From Actinosynnema pretiosum (lineage in GTDB: Bacteria > Actinomycetota > Actinomycetes > Mycobacteriales > Pseudonocardiaceae), in the NCBI RefSeq assembly GCF_024171695.1, contig NZ_JAMTCF010000002.1, forward strand, positions 602,507-666,506: 64,000 bases of DNA. Reading direction: 5' to 3'. Shown piece by piece: positions 1 to 9,803 of the stretch (position 1 is its first letter; each line of letters begins with the position of its first letter). The position numbers were made by a program, and so were the translations under genes. The notes below the pieces were generated by a model. That model made no database searches. It was not told the DNA's origin and saw nothing but the letters and a program-made list of their open reading frames with translations.

Positions 1-1
1 C

Positions 2-1969
<1,968 letters not shown>

Positions 1970-2245
1970 CGGCCCGCGTTCACAGTTCCGCAGGTCGACC
2001 CCGCACCCCGCCGGGGTCGACCACCGCCGGTGCGCGAACCCCGCCACCACAGGCGTTCCCGCCACCCGCGCCCGTCCGGACCCCGGAGCACCGCACGGCC
2101 ACCCGCACCAGCGCGCTGCGGTGTTCAGGTCCGTTCGGGACGATCTTCTGGGGTCTTTCGGCCTGATTCCGCCGTGAAGCGCAGACGCCGCGCCCCCCGG
2201 CCCCTAGGTTCCCCCGAAAGCACGGGACAGGGGAGGGGAACCACC

Positions 2246-3070
2246 GTGGCAGCGTTAAGCAAGTCATCCCTGGTCTGGGCCACCGCGGCGGTGCTCGCGC
2301 TGACCTCCTGCGGGGCGGACGACAGCACCGTCGTCGGCCGCGCGGAGCAGGGGAGGATCACCATCGGGGTCGCCCACGACCAGCCGGGGCTCGGCCTGCG
2401 GCGCCAGGACGGGAACCTGCGCGGCTTCGACATCGACGTGGCCCGCTACGTCGCCACCGAGCTGGGCGTCCCCGAGTCGGGCATCACCTGGGTCGAGGCC
2501 CCGCCCGAGGACCGCGAGCGGCTGCTCACCTCGGGGGAGGTCGACCTGGTGGTCAACGGCTACTCCATCACCCCGAAGCGGCGCGAGGTCGTCGACTTCG
2601 CGGGTCCGTACTACACGGCGGGCCAGGACCTGCTGGTGCTGATCGACAACCAGGAGATCACCGGGCCGGACTCGCTCAGCCGGGGTCAGCGGCTCTGCTC
2701 GGTCACCGGAACCACCTCGGCGCAGTACGTGAAGGACACGTTCGCGAAGAACGTGAAGCTGGTCGAGCAGCCCAGGTTCAGCGAGTGCGTGACCGCGCTG
2801 CTCGCCGGGGAGGTCGACGCGCTCACCACCGACGACGTCGTGCTCGCCGGGTACGCCGCGCAGAACCCGGAGCTGCTCAGGGTGGTCGGCGAGCCGTTCA
2901 GCGAGGAGGAGTACGGGATCGGCCTGCCCAAGGGGCAGCAGGAGACCAAGGACGCGGTCACCGCCGCGCTGCGCAAGATGGTCGACAGCGGCGAGTGGAA
3001 GCGGGCGCAGGAGGCCAACGTCGGCGGCTCCGACTACCGGTTGCCCGAGCCGCCGCAGATCGCTTCGTGA
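2246..3070 (+). CDS. Amino-acid-binding lipoprotein (SBP family 3, glutamate-binding type)
   Basis: A predicted secreted, lipid-anchored periplasmic-type binding protein of 274 residues. The GTG at 2246 is preceded by a strong GGGGAGGGGAA ribosome site, and gives a signal peptide ending in a lipobox LALTS-C with Cys22; a longer frame upstream is Arg/Pro-rich and rejected. The family-3 signature is clear: GFDIDVARYVA near the N-terminus and the ligand-contact segment RREVVDFAGPYYTAGQDLLV, which in this family grips polar amino acids such as glutamate or glutamine. Unlike typical glu operons there is no permease or ATPase next to it, so it is an orphan subunit that must share a transporter or act as a sensor. 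A TAGGTT at 2215-2220 is a possible -10 element. Confidence 0.85.
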   Translation: MAALSKSSLVWATAAVLALTSCGADDSTVVGRAEQGRITIGVAHDQPGLGLRRQDGNLRGFDIDVARYVATELGVPESGITWVEAPPEDRERLLTSGEVDLVVNGYSITPKRREVVDFAGPYYTAGQDLLVLIDNQEITGPDSLSRGQRLCSVTGTTSAQYVKDTFAKNVKLVEQPRFSECVTALLAGEVDALTTDDVVLAGYAAQNPELLRVVGEPFSEEEYGIGLPKGQQETKDAVTAALRKMVDSGEWKRAQEANVGGSDYRLPEPPQIAS

Positions 3071-3089
3071 CCTCCGACCCACCCCGTTG

Positions 3090-3123
3090 GCGGGTCCTGC
3101 GCGGACCCGCTGGGGCCTAGGGT
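3090..3123 (+). promoter_or_regulatory. Inverted repeat plus -10 element of the GntR gene
   Basis: GCGGGTCC (3090-3097) and GGACCCGC (3103-3110) form an 8-bp inverted repeat with a 5-base spacer. It ends 7 bases before TAGGGT (3118-3123), which lies 6 bases before the GTG at 3130. That spacing fits a leaderless transcript starting at or next to the GTG. The repeat may be an autoregulatory operator or a weak terminator for the upstream lipoprotein gene; the sequence does not decide. Confidence 0.45.
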
Positions 3124-3129
3124 CGCCGG

Positions 3130-3903
3130 GTGATCAGCTCCCACACCTCCCCCGGCCGCCGGGCCGACAAGCCCGTCCGCGCCGGGATTCCCGAGCACGG
3201 GCGGGTTCCCCGCTACTACGCGGTCAAGACCGAGCTGCTGTGGCTGGTCGAGGCGCTGGGGGAGGGGGCGGCGCTGCCGTCGGAGCGGGAACTGGCCTGC
3301 CGGTTCTCGGTGTCGCGGGTGACGCTGCGCCAGGCCGTCGCCGAGCTCGTCCTGGAGGGCAGGCTCCTGCGGCGGCACGGCAGCGGCACCTACGTCGCCC
3401 CGCCCAAGCTCGTGCAGCCGCTGTCGCTGGTGAGCTATGCGGACGGGATGCGCGCGCAGGGCATCCGGCCCGAGCGGGGTGTGGTGACCGTCGAGCGGTT
3501 ACCCGCCGACGAGGTGCTCGCCGAGGACCTGCTGGTGCCGCACGGGGACCCGGTGCTGCACCTGGAGCGGGTCATGCTCGCCGACGGCGCGCGGGTCGGG
3601 CTGGAGTCGACCTACCTGCCGCTGTCCCGCTTCCCCGGCCTGCTCGACGCGCTCGACCCGGCCGGATCGCTGCACGCGTGCCTGCGCGAGCGGTTCGGCG
3701 TCGAGTTCGGCGGGGCCGAGGAGCGGGTGGAGACCGTGCTGGCCGCGCCGCGCGAGGCGCTGCTCATCGGCACCAACCCCGCGCTGCCCATGCTGCTGCT
3801 GCACCGGGTCGCGCACGACCGGGCGGGCACGCCGGTGGAGCGCTCGCGCTCGCTGTACCGGGGCGACCGCTACAGCCTCGCCGCGCGGTTGCGCGCGGAG
3901 TAG
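3130..3903 (+). CDS. GntR/HutC-family transcriptional regulator, DasR-like
   Basis: A 257-residue DNA-binding repressor. Residues about 28-95 form the GntR winged helix (LPSERELACRFSVSRVTLRQAV, then EGRLLRRHGSGTYVA). Residues about 105-250 form a UTRA effector domain of the HutC subfamily, ending in VERSRSLYRGDRY, the usual UTRA signature. The wording around YYAVKTELL, LSYADGMRAQGI and LYRGDRYSLAARL resembles DasR, the GlcN-6-P-responsive regulator of amino-sugar uptake and antibiotic control in Streptomyces. No phosphotransferase or chitin genes lie nearby, so the effector is unproven. No ribosome site is visible, in keeping with a leaderless message from TAGGGT at 3118. Confidence 0.85.
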   Translation: MISSHTSPGRRADKPVRAGIPEHGRVPRYYAVKTELLWLVEALGEGAALPSERELACRFSVSRVTLRQAVAELVLEGRLLRRHGSGTYVAPPKLVQPLSLVSYADGMRAQGIRPERGVVTVERLPADEVLAEDLLVPHGDPVLHLERVMLADGARVGLESTYLPLSRFPGLLDALDPAGSLHACLRERFGVEFGGAEERVETVLAAPREALLIGTNPALPMLLLHRVAHDRAGTPVERSRSLYRGDRYSLAARLRAE

Positions 3904-4159
3904 GGACCGGGCCGTTCCGAGGAATGCCGGTTTCGAGTCCGCGCAACCGGAACCGGGGCGTGAACGTCCACAGTGGACTCAATTTCTCCGGATATCACCC
4001 GGATGTGCGCTCAAGTTCCGAAAAATGGCCTGAACGTTGCCGATTCGACGCTTTGCGCCCCCCATTAGCAGGCATTTCGCCCTGCCTTCGCGGCGGTACC
4101 GTTGGTACTCGGATCGAGTGCTCCTCGCTCGCAGCGGTGCGGGGGAAGCGGGGTGGATC

Positions 4160-4486
4160 GTGACATTCAAGGAGGAGTTCCTCAGGGAACTGGACGACTG
4201 CCTGCGCGGTTTCGGGGCGGTGCCCGCCGCGCACCCGGCCGAGCTGGCCAGGTTCGTGGACTACGTCCGGGCGCTGCCCGAGGACGACAACCGGTTGCGC
4301 TCGCTGGCCGGGGTCGACCAGGGATCGGGCTCGTTCTGGAACAACCCCGCCGTGTGGTGGGAGCAGGTCCCCGGATTCGGCGCGGACGACGCGGATTGCG
4401 CGCGACTGCTGGACCGGATGCTCGACGAGGCCATCAGCGACGAGATCGACGTGCTGGAGATGGAGATCAGGGAACTGCCCGGCTGA
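4160..4486 (+). CDS. Small hypothetical protein (108 aa)
   Basis: Function not recognised. The GTG at 4160 follows a purine-rich ribosome site (GGGGGAAGCGGGG, 4141-4153); the frame is open further upstream but that part lacks actinobacterial codon bias. The product is acidic and probably soluble: it has no signal peptide or membrane segment, a helical first half with FVDYVRALPEDDNRLRSLAG, a Trp-rich centre (GSFWNNPAVWWEQVPGFG) and a C-terminal acidic helix. It stands alone between the GntR gene and a strong terminator at 4571. The upstream spacer holds a 13-bp palindrome GTCCACAGTGGAC at 3966-3978 that could be an operator. Confidence 0.6.
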   Translation: MTFKEEFLRELDDCLRGFGAVPAAHPAELARFVDYVRALPEDDNRLRSLAGVDQGSGSFWNNPAVWWEQVPGFGADDADCARLLDRMLDEAISDEIDVLEMEIRELPG

Positions 4487-4570
4487 TCCCGCTCCGCCGG
4501 TCCGGGGCGCGGTCGGGCGCGCCGGACCGGAAAGCGCGAGGCGTGCGAAAGGGCCCTGAAAAGGCTGACA

Positions 4571-4606
4571 CCCGCTGTGCGTCCGGGTCGCCGGACGCAC
4601 AGCGGG
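4571..4606 (+). terminator. Rho-independent-type terminator after the 108-aa gene
   Basis: A perfect 16-bp stem, CCCGCTGTGCGTCCGG (4571-4586) against its complement at 4591-4606, with a GTCG loop. It is followed by pyrimidine-rich sequence including CTCTTTTG. It lies 85 bases after the stop of the 108-residue gene. Confidence 0.8.
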
Positions 4607-4719
4607 GTGCTCATCGCTCTGCTGTTCCTCTTTTGCGTTCTGACGCCTGCCGCGCCGGGCTTCGGGACAAGCGTTGTGGCGTGCTGCCCAGCGGTCAGGT
4701 GGTGCTGGTCTGGCGTGCT

Positions 4720-4750
4720 GTGAGGCTGCGCCTCACAGGCTGCGCCTCAC
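4720..4750. repeat. Hairpin and 14-bp direct repeat at a gene 3' end
   Basis: AGGCTGCGCCTCAC occurs twice head to tail (4723-4736 and 4737-4750). The first copy, with GT before it, makes a GTGAGGC-TGC-GCCTCAC hairpin. The second copy contains the stop codon of the minus-strand gene ending at 4747, so the hairpin sits just downstream of that stop and may terminate it. Confidence 0.5.
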
Positions 4751-5448
4751 ACGGAGAGCAGCTTGTCGAAGAACGACCGGTAGCTCTTGAGCGCGAGGCG
4801 CAGCTCCTCGGTCTCGGCCTCGCTGCCCTCCTGCCAGCGGCCCTCCAGGGTCCGCTTGTGCTCGGAGAACGTGGTGGCCAGGCTCTGGATCACCTGGGCG
4901 ACCAGCTCGTCGGCCCGGTGCACGGCCTCGCGGGGGTTGTCCACGAAGTCGCCCTGCAGCGAGCGCCACTCCTCGCGGAAGCCGCCCGCCTCGTCCTGGC
5001 CGAACAGCGGGGACTCGGCGTCGAAACCGCTGTGGTGCGCGGGCTCGACCTCGGCCTGCACCGGGATCTCGGTGGTGGCCATGGCCTCCGCGCCGGGGGC
5101 GTCGGTGACCGGGGTGGTGGTGCCGGTCGTGCCGTGGGCCTTGGCCGGGTCGTGGGTCTTGTCCGCGTCCAGGTCGGCGGACGCCACCGGCTCGGTCACC
5201 GGCTCGCGGGTGCTCTGCGCGGGCACCAGGTCGTCCTCGCGGTCCCGCTCCTCGTTGTAGGCCGCTTCCTCCGCGTAGGCCAGGTCGTCCTCGCGCTCCG
5301 GCGAGTCGTGGCCGTGCTCCAGCACCGGGTCGTGGTGCTTGCCGCGCTCGTCCACGAGGTCCTCGCGGACGTCGGTCCGGCCCTGGGGGCGGGCGAAGTC
5401 GTCGGTGGTGAGCCGGTGGTCCTGGCGCTCGTCCGGTCGATTGATCAT
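4747..5448 (-). CDS. Hypothetical acidic protein, downstream member of a paralogous pair
   Basis: Function not recognised; 233 residues. The ATG at 5448 overlaps the upstream gene's TGA by 4 bases (ATGA) and has a GGAGGGAG ribosome site, so the two are translationally coupled. The first 150 residues are rich in Asp, Glu, His and Pro and look disordered (DERGKHHDPVLEHGHD). The last 75 residues form a helical domain (FREEWRSLQGDFVDNP, ending YRSFFDKLLSV) that clearly matches the C-terminus of the upstream partner (YSRHWVQVQEQFVDAP, ending YRTLFNDLLGD). There is no signal peptide or membrane helix, so it is probably cytoplasmic and may pair with its membrane-anchored paralog. Confidence 0.7.
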   Translation of the reverse strand: MINRPDERQDHRLTTDDFARPQGRTDVREDLVDERGKHHDPVLEHGHDSPEREDDLAYAEEAAYNEERDREDDLVPAQSTREPVTEPVASADLDADKTHDPAKAHGTTGTTTPVTDAPGAEAMATTEIPVQAEVEPAHHSGFDAESPLFGQDEAGGFREEWRSLQGDFVDNPREAVHRADELVAQVIQSLATTFSEHKRTLEGRWQEGSEAETEELRLALKSYRSFFDKLLSV

Positions 5449-6005
5449 CGTGCTCCCTCCTTGCGCTCGCCTCGGTCGCCGAGCAGGTCGTTGAACAGGG
5501 TTCGGTAGTGCACCATCGCGGCCCGCAGGTCCTCCGTGGACGCCTCGCCCTGCTCCTGGCGGCGGGTGATGGCGTGGGCCTGGCGGTAGCTGTCGATGGT
5601 CCGGGAGTGCTCGACCGACAGCACCGAGGCGTTCGCCTCGTGGTCGCCGTTCGTGGGGTAGCCGCGCTCGGACATCAGGTCGGTGACGAGCCGGTGGGCG
5701 CTGGCGACCGCGTCGCTCGGCGCGTCCACGAACTGCTCCTGCACCTGGACCCAGTGGCGGGAGTAGCTCTCCCGCGTGCCCTGCGTCAGCGGCTTCAGCT
5801 CCAGGGACCGGTGGGCGCGCTCGCGCTCGGCCAGCTCGCGCTCGGCCTCCATGCGGTTGCCGCTGCGCTCCACGACCCGGTCGTACTCGGGACCGAACTG
5901 CCGCCGCAGGTGCTTGCGCTGGGAAGCCTTCCTCCACAGCACCACACCGACTGCGACGACGACCAGCACGGCGATCACAACGCCGATGGTGGTGCCGGTG
6001 GACAT
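5445..6005 (-). CDS. Membrane-anchored hypothetical protein, upstream member of the paralogous pair
   Basis: Function not recognised; 186 residues starting at ATG 6005. An N-terminal hydrophobic segment (TTIGVVIAVLVVVAVGVVLW, residues about 5-24) followed by Lys/Arg predicts a single-pass anchor with the rest in the cytoplasm. Next comes a charged helical stretch (EAERELAERERAHRSLEL). The C-terminal domain from about residue 85 is shared with the downstream gene: an aromatic WVQVQEQFVDAP segment, a helix carrying HRLVTDLM, and a closing YRTLFNDLLG. The second gene overlaps this one by 4 bases, so both are made together. It lies 106 bases downstream of rtcB, with a hairpin between. Confidence 0.72.
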   Translation of the reverse strand: MSTGTTIGVVIAVLVVVAVGVVLWRKASQRKHLRRQFGPEYDRVVERSGNRMEAERELAERERAHRSLELKPLTQGTRESYSRHWVQVQEQFVDAPSDAVASAHRLVTDLMSERGYPTNGDHEANASVLSVEHSRTIDSYRQAHAITRRQEQGEASTEDLRAAMVHYRTLFNDLLGDRGERKEGAR

Positions 6006-6068
6006 CTTCGCCTCCCGTTGGGGTCTCTCTCAGCTGCCCCACGGGTAACCCTGTCGTGTGAGAGGCAA

Positions 6069-6096
6069 ACCTGGCCCTTGACAAACCGGGCCAGGT
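6069..6096 (-). terminator. Hairpin after rtcB
   Basis: ACCTGGCCC (6069-6077) pairs with GGGCCAGGT (6088-6096) around a 10-base loop. It lies 16 bases past the rtcB stop, in the right place to end rtcB transcription on the minus strand. Confidence 0.6.
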
Positions 6097-6111
6097 CCGC
6101 CTCGCTCCGCG

Positions 6112-7266
6112 TCAGCCCTTCACGCAGAGCACCTGCTTGAGCTTCGTGACGACCTCCACGAGGTCGGCCTGCTGCTCGATCACGCTGTCGAGGTCCTTGT
6201 ACGCGGCCGGGATCTCGTCGACCACGCCCGCGTCCTTGCGGCACTCCACGCCCGCCGTCTGCGCCGCCAGGTCCTCGGCGGTGAACAGCTTGCGCGCCTT
6301 GTTCCGCGACATCCGGCGGCCCGCGCCGTGCGAGGCCGAGTGGAACGAGTCCGGGTTGCCCAGCCCGCGCACGATGTACGAGCCGGTGCCCATCGAGCCG
6401 GGGATGATGCCCAGCTCGCCCCGGCGCGCGCTGATCGCGCCCTTGCGGGTGACCAGCACGTCCTCGCCGAAGTGGCGCTCCTCCGACACGTAGTTGTGGT
6501 GCGCGGAGATCGGCTCGTCGAACCGGACCTGCGGGAACTGCCCGATGAGCACCTTCGTGACCAGGTCGAGCATGGTGGCCCGGTTCAGCCGCGCGTACTC
6601 CTGCGCCCAGTACAGGTCGTGCCGGTAGGCCGCCATCTCCGGCGTGCCCGCGAGGAACACCGCCAGGTCCGGGTCGACCAGCTCGTCGTTGTGCGCCAAC
6701 GTCTTCGCGATGGCGATGTGGTGCTGCGCCAGCTGGTTGCCGATCCCGCGCGACCCGGAGTGCAGCATGACCCACACCCGGCTGCTCGTGTCCAGGCAGA
6801 CCTCCAGGAAGTGGTTCCCGCCGCCCAGGGTGCCCATCTGGTTCAGCGCCTTCTCCTCCGACAGGGTCGGGGTCAGGTCGCCGAACGAGCGCCACAGCCG
6901 GTCGTGGAACACCACCGGCGCGCGGTGCTGCCCGAAGCCCACCGGCACGGCCGCCTCGATCAGCGAGCGCAGCCGCGACAGGTCGGCGGGCAGGTCCTCG
7001 GCGGACAGCGACGTGCGCACCGCGGTCATCCCGCAACCGATGTCGACGCCCACCGCGGCCGGGGACACGGCGTCCTTGAGCGCGATGACCGAGCCGACCG
7101 TGGCGCCCTTGCCGAAGTGCACGTCGGGCATCACGGCCACGTGCTTCACGGCCCACGGGAGGGTGGCGATGTTCTGCAGTTGCCGGAGCGCCTCGCCCTC
7201 CACCTCGTCGGGACGTGCCCACAGGCGGATGTCTACGCGTGCTCCGGGGAGCGTGGTCGGGGACAT
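6112..7266 (-). CDS. rtcB: RNA-splicing ligase RtcB
   Basis: A 384-residue RNA ligase that joins 2',3'-cyclic phosphate or 3'-phosphate ends to 5'-OH ends using GTP and Mn2+. The landmark motifs are all present: MPDVH (46-50), GVDIGCGM (73-80, metal Cys), GGGNHF (148-153), HSGSRG (169-174), HHNY (256-259), SMGTGSY (291-297) and ASHGAGR (311-317), whose His313 should be the guanylylated residue. The length matches the shorter actinobacterial RtcB class. No archease or RtcA gene is beside it, so it is a stand-alone repair or splicing ligase. Seven bases before the ATG is TAGCCT, so the message is probably leaderless. Confidence 0.95.
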   Translation of the reverse strand: MSPTTLPGARVDIRLWARPDEVEGEALRQLQNIATLPWAVKHVAVMPDVHFGKGATVGSVIALKDAVSPAAVGVDIGCGMTAVRTSLSAEDLPADLSRLRSLIEAAVPVGFGQHRAPVVFHDRLWRSFGDLTPTLSEEKALNQMGTLGGGNHFLEVCLDTSSRVWVMLHSGSRGIGNQLAQHHIAIAKTLAHNDELVDPDLAVFLAGTPEMAAYRHDLYWAQEYARLNRATMLDLVTKVLIGQFPQVRFDEPISAHHNYVSEERHFGEDVLVTRKGAISARRGELGIIPGSMGTGSYIVRGLGNPDSFHSASHGAGRRMSRNKARKLFTAEDLAAQTAGVECRKDAGVVDEIPAAYKDLDSVIEQQADLVEVVTKLKQVLCVKG

Positions 7267-7273
7267 GCGGGCA

Positions 7274-7279
7274 AGGCTA
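7274..7279 (-). promoter_or_regulatory. -10 element of rtcB (leaderless)
   Basis: TAGCCT on the minus strand fits the TAnnnT actinobacterial -10 pattern and ends 7 bases before the rtcB ATG. No Shine-Dalgarno sequence is present between them. Confidence 0.45.
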
Positions 7280-7316
7280 GGTCGGCCCCCTCCCGCCGGG
7301 CGAGGGAATTAACGCA

Positions 7317-7345
7317 GGTGGGCGGCCCCGGACGGCCCGCCCACC
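7317..7345 (-). terminator. Terminator after the ABC exporter operon
   Basis: GGTGGGCGG (7317-7325) pairs with CCGCCCACC (7337-7345), and the stem can extend inward with GG/CC pairs. On the minus strand it is followed by TGCGTTAATT. It lies 18 bases past the permease stop and before the rtcB promoter. Confidence 0.6.
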
Positions 7346-7362
7346 CGCGCCATCACCGGGCG

Positions 7363-8166
7363 TCAGCGGCTCACCGCCCTGCGGTACTGGCGGGTCGCCA
7401 GCGGCACGAACACCAGCAGGATCAGCACCACCCAGCCGAGCGTGGCCAGCACCGGGTGCTGGAGCGGCCAGGCGTCCGGCGGCGGGAACGCGTCGTTGGT
7501 GTTGCCGAACAGCACCCGCGCCGCCTGCGTCACCGCCGACACCGGGTTCCACTGCGCGAACACCTTCAGCGGACCGGGCAGGTTGCCCTCTTGCACGAAC
7601 GTGTTGGCGATGAACGTCAGCGGGAAGATCGCCATGAAGCTCGCGTTGTTGAACACCTCCGGCGTGCGCACCATCAGCCCCACCAGCGCCATCACCCACG
7701 ACATGGCGTAGGCGAACAGCAGCAGCAGCGCGAACCCCGCCAGCGCCTCCAGCGGCGACGAGTGGATCCGCCAGCCCACCAGCAGGCCGGTCAGCGACAT
7801 CACCACCACCGAGATGCCGTTGCTGACCAGGTCGCTCGCCGTGCGCCCGGCCAGCACCGCCGACCGCGCCATCGGCAGCGAGCGGAACCGGTCGATCACG
7901 CCCTTCTGCATGTCCTCGGCGAGCCCGCTGCCGGTGGTCGTCGACCCGAAGATCACCGTCTGCGCGAAGATCCCGGCCATCAGGAACTCCTCGTACGCCA
8001 TGCCGGGGATGTCGATCGAGCCGCCGAACACGTAGCTGAACAGCAGCACGAACATGATCGGCTGCAGGGTCGCGAACACCAGCAGGTCCGGCACCCGCTT
8101 GATCCTGATCAGGTTGCGCCTGGCGACCACCGCGCTGTCGCCCAAGGCCTGGATGAACGCGCTCAC
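7363..8166 (-). CDS. ABC-2 type transporter permease, DrrB-like
   Basis: A 267-residue integral membrane subunit of a drug or lipid exporter. The GTG at 8166 overlaps the ATPase stop by 4 bases (GTGA), so the two are co-translated. It shows the usual ABC-2 layout: a cytoplasmic N-terminus (RRNLIRIKRVPDLLVFATLQPIMFVLLF), six hydrophobic segments, and the DrrB-type signature GLAEDMQKGVIDRFRSLPM in the first cytoplasmic loop. The phrases NNASFMAIFPLTFIANTFV and FAQWNPVSAVTQAAR are typical of daunorubicin-resistance permeases. The substrate is not predictable. No biosynthetic genes lie alongside, so a self-resistance role is not indicated by context. Confidence 0.9.
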   Translation of the reverse strand: MSAFIQALGDSAVVARRNLIRIKRVPDLLVFATLQPIMFVLLFSYVFGGSIDIPGMAYEEFLMAGIFAQTVIFGSTTTGSGLAEDMQKGVIDRFRSLPMARSAVLAGRTASDLVSNGISVVVMSLTGLLVGWRIHSSPLEALAGFALLLLFAYAMSWVMALVGLMVRTPEVFNNASFMAIFPLTFIANTFVQEGNLPGPLKVFAQWNPVSAVTQAARVLFGNTNDAFPPPDAWPLQHPVLATLGWVVLILLVFVPLATRQYRRAVSR

Positions 8167-9137
8167 CGGTCCCCCTCGCTCTCGTCCAGCTCCGCCGCGC
8201 GCCCGGTCAGCGCCAGGAACACGTCGTCCAGCGTCGGCCTGCGCAGGCCGACGTCCAGCACCTTCACCGCCTCGGCGTCGAGCCTGCGCACCGCCTCCAC
8301 CAGCACCTGCGCCCCGCCCGCCACCGGCACGAGCAGCCGGTGCGACCGCTCGTCCAGCACCACCTCGCCCACCGCCAGCGGCGCCAGCGCGCGCGAGGCC
8401 GTCGCCGCGTCGGCGGCCGTGCCCACCGACAGCTCCAGCCGCTCGCCGCCCACCTGGTCCTTCAGCTCGTCCGCCGTGCCCAGCGCGATCACCCGACCCC
8501 GGTCGATCACCGCGATCCGGTCGGCCAGCCGGTCCGCCTCCTCCAGGTACTGGGTGGTCAGCAGCAGCGTCGTGCCGCCCGCCACCAGCTCGGAGATCAC
8601 CTCCCACATGCCGAGCCTGCTGCGCGGGTCCAGGCCCGTGGTCGGCTCGTCCAGGAACAGCACCGGGGGAGCGGCCACCAGCGCGCCCGCCAGGTCCAGC
8701 CGCCTGCGCATCCCGCCGGAGTAGCCCTTCACCGGCCGGTCGCCCGCCTCCACCAGGTCGAACCGGGCCAGCAGCTCGCGGGCCCGCTCCCGGCTGCGCC
8801 GCCTGCCCAGGTGGTAGAGCCTGCCGATCATGTCGAGGTTCTCGAACCCGGTCAGCGCCTCGTCCACCGCCGCGTACTGCCCGGAGAGCCCGATCCGGCC
8901 GCGCAGCTCGCGGGCCTGCGTGCGCACGTCCAGCCCGGCCACGCTCGCCCGGCCGCCGTCCGCCTCCAGCAACGTGGTCAGCACCCGCACCGCCGTCGTC
9001 TTGCCCGCCCCGTTGGGGCCCAGCAGCCCCATGACGGTGCCCTCGGGCACCTCCAGGTCGAGCCCGTCCAGCGCCACCACCGAGCCGTAGCGCTTGACCA
9101 GGCCCTCGGCCGTGATCACGTTTCCCATGCCGGCCAT
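8163..9137 (-). CDS. ABC transporter ATP-binding protein, DrrA-like
   Basis: The ATPase of the exporter encoded with the downstream permease; 324 residues from ATG 9137 (a second ATG at 9128 is possible). It has a Walker A GPNGAGKTT (40-48), a Q-loop in SGQYAAVDEALTG, the signature YSGGMRRR (138-145), Walker B VLFLDEPT (158-165) and a DrrA-type C-terminal regulatory domain ending RRPTLDDVFLALTG. That tail is characteristic of daunorubicin-resistance ATPases, where it serves in assembly with the permease. The gene starts 93 bases from the divergent GNAT gene, so the spacer should hold both promoters. Confidence 0.92.
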   Translation of the reverse strand: MAGMGNVITAEGLVKRYGSVVALDGLDLEVPEGTVMGLLGPNGAGKTTAVRVLTTLLEADGGRASVAGLDVRTQARELRGRIGLSGQYAAVDEALTGFENLDMIGRLYHLGRRRSRERARELLARFDLVEAGDRPVKGYSGGMRRRLDLAGALVAAPPVLFLDEPTTGLDPRSRLGMWEVISELVAGGTTLLLTTQYLEEADRLADRIAVIDRGRVIALGTADELKDQVGGERLELSVGTAADAATASRALAPLAVGEVVLDERSHRLLVPVAGGAQVLVEAVRRLDAEAVKVLDVGLRRPTLDDVFLALTGRAAELDESEGDR

Positions 9138-9230
9138 GATGACCGCGAACCCCGACAAGAACGGTCCGCGTTCGGGCTCCCGGCGGGGGGATCCTGCGGG
9201 AATTGCCCGTTCGGGTGGCGCGGGTGTGCG

Positions 9231-9659
9231 ATGACCGGCGTGCTGATCAGAAGAGCCGCGCCCGAGGACCTGGGCGCCCTGCTGGAGCTGGTCCGCGAGT
9301 TCTACCTCGTGGACGGGCACGACTACGACCGCGACGCGCTGGCGCGCGCCCTGGGCCCGCTGCTGAGCGGGGACGAGCACGGTGGCGCGTGGCTGTTCGA
9401 CACCGGGTACGCGGTGCTGACCTGGGGGTACTCGCTGGAGTCCGGCGGGCGCGAGGCGCTGCTCGACGAGTTCTACGTGCGCGACCGGGGGCGCGGCACC
9501 GGGTCGGCGGTGCTCGCGGAGCTGGTGGGCGTGGCGCGGGACGCGGGGGCGTCGCGGGTGTTCCTGGAGACCGAGCGGCCGAACGGCGCGGCCCGCAGGT
9601 TCTACCGCCGCAACGGTTTCACCCAGGAGGACTCCACCTGGCTCAGCCTGGTGCTCTGA
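9231..9659 (+). CDS. GNAT-family N-acetyltransferase
   Basis: A 142-residue single-domain acetyltransferase that uses acetyl-CoA; the acceptor is unknown. The fold markers are EFYVRDRGRGTGSAVLAEL (about residues 80-98), holding the R-x-x-G-x-G/A pyrophosphate loop, and the C-terminal ERPNGAARRFYRRNGF, the usual motif-B region. The start at ATG 9231 gives the standard IRRAAPEDLGALLELV opening. It is transcribed divergently from the exporter pair and followed by the XRE gene. It could modify a small molecule handled by that exporter, but this is only proximity. Confidence 0.85.
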   Translation: MTGVLIRRAAPEDLGALLELVREFYLVDGHDYDRDALARALGPLLSGDEHGGAWLFDTGYAVLTWGYSLESGGREALLDEFYVRDRGRGTGSAVLAELVGVARDAGASRVFLETERPNGAARRFYRRNGFTQEDSTWLSLVL

Positions 9660-9803
9660 CCGGGTGAGCGCGGCGAGCCTCCGCCACCCGTTCGCGTTTT
9701 TCCTGCTATTGGGTGGTAAGTGCACCCGTGAAGCGGGCGATCGAGTGAACGGTCGCCCCTCACTAGGGTGTTCGCGAATCGTGCCGAGGTGGAGGAGCGT
9801 CCG

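Noticed and set aside
2030..2245. Longer N-terminus for the amino-acid-binding lipoprotein
   Set aside because: The extra 72 residues are Arg/Pro-rich, would block the signal peptide, and the GTG at 2246 has an excellent ribosome site.
3943..3968. GCAACC-N16-CGTC before the 108-residue gene, like the lipoprotein promoters
   Set aside because: The spacer is one base shorter, the CTAGG is missing and the gene starts about 190 bases downstream, so it is probably chance.
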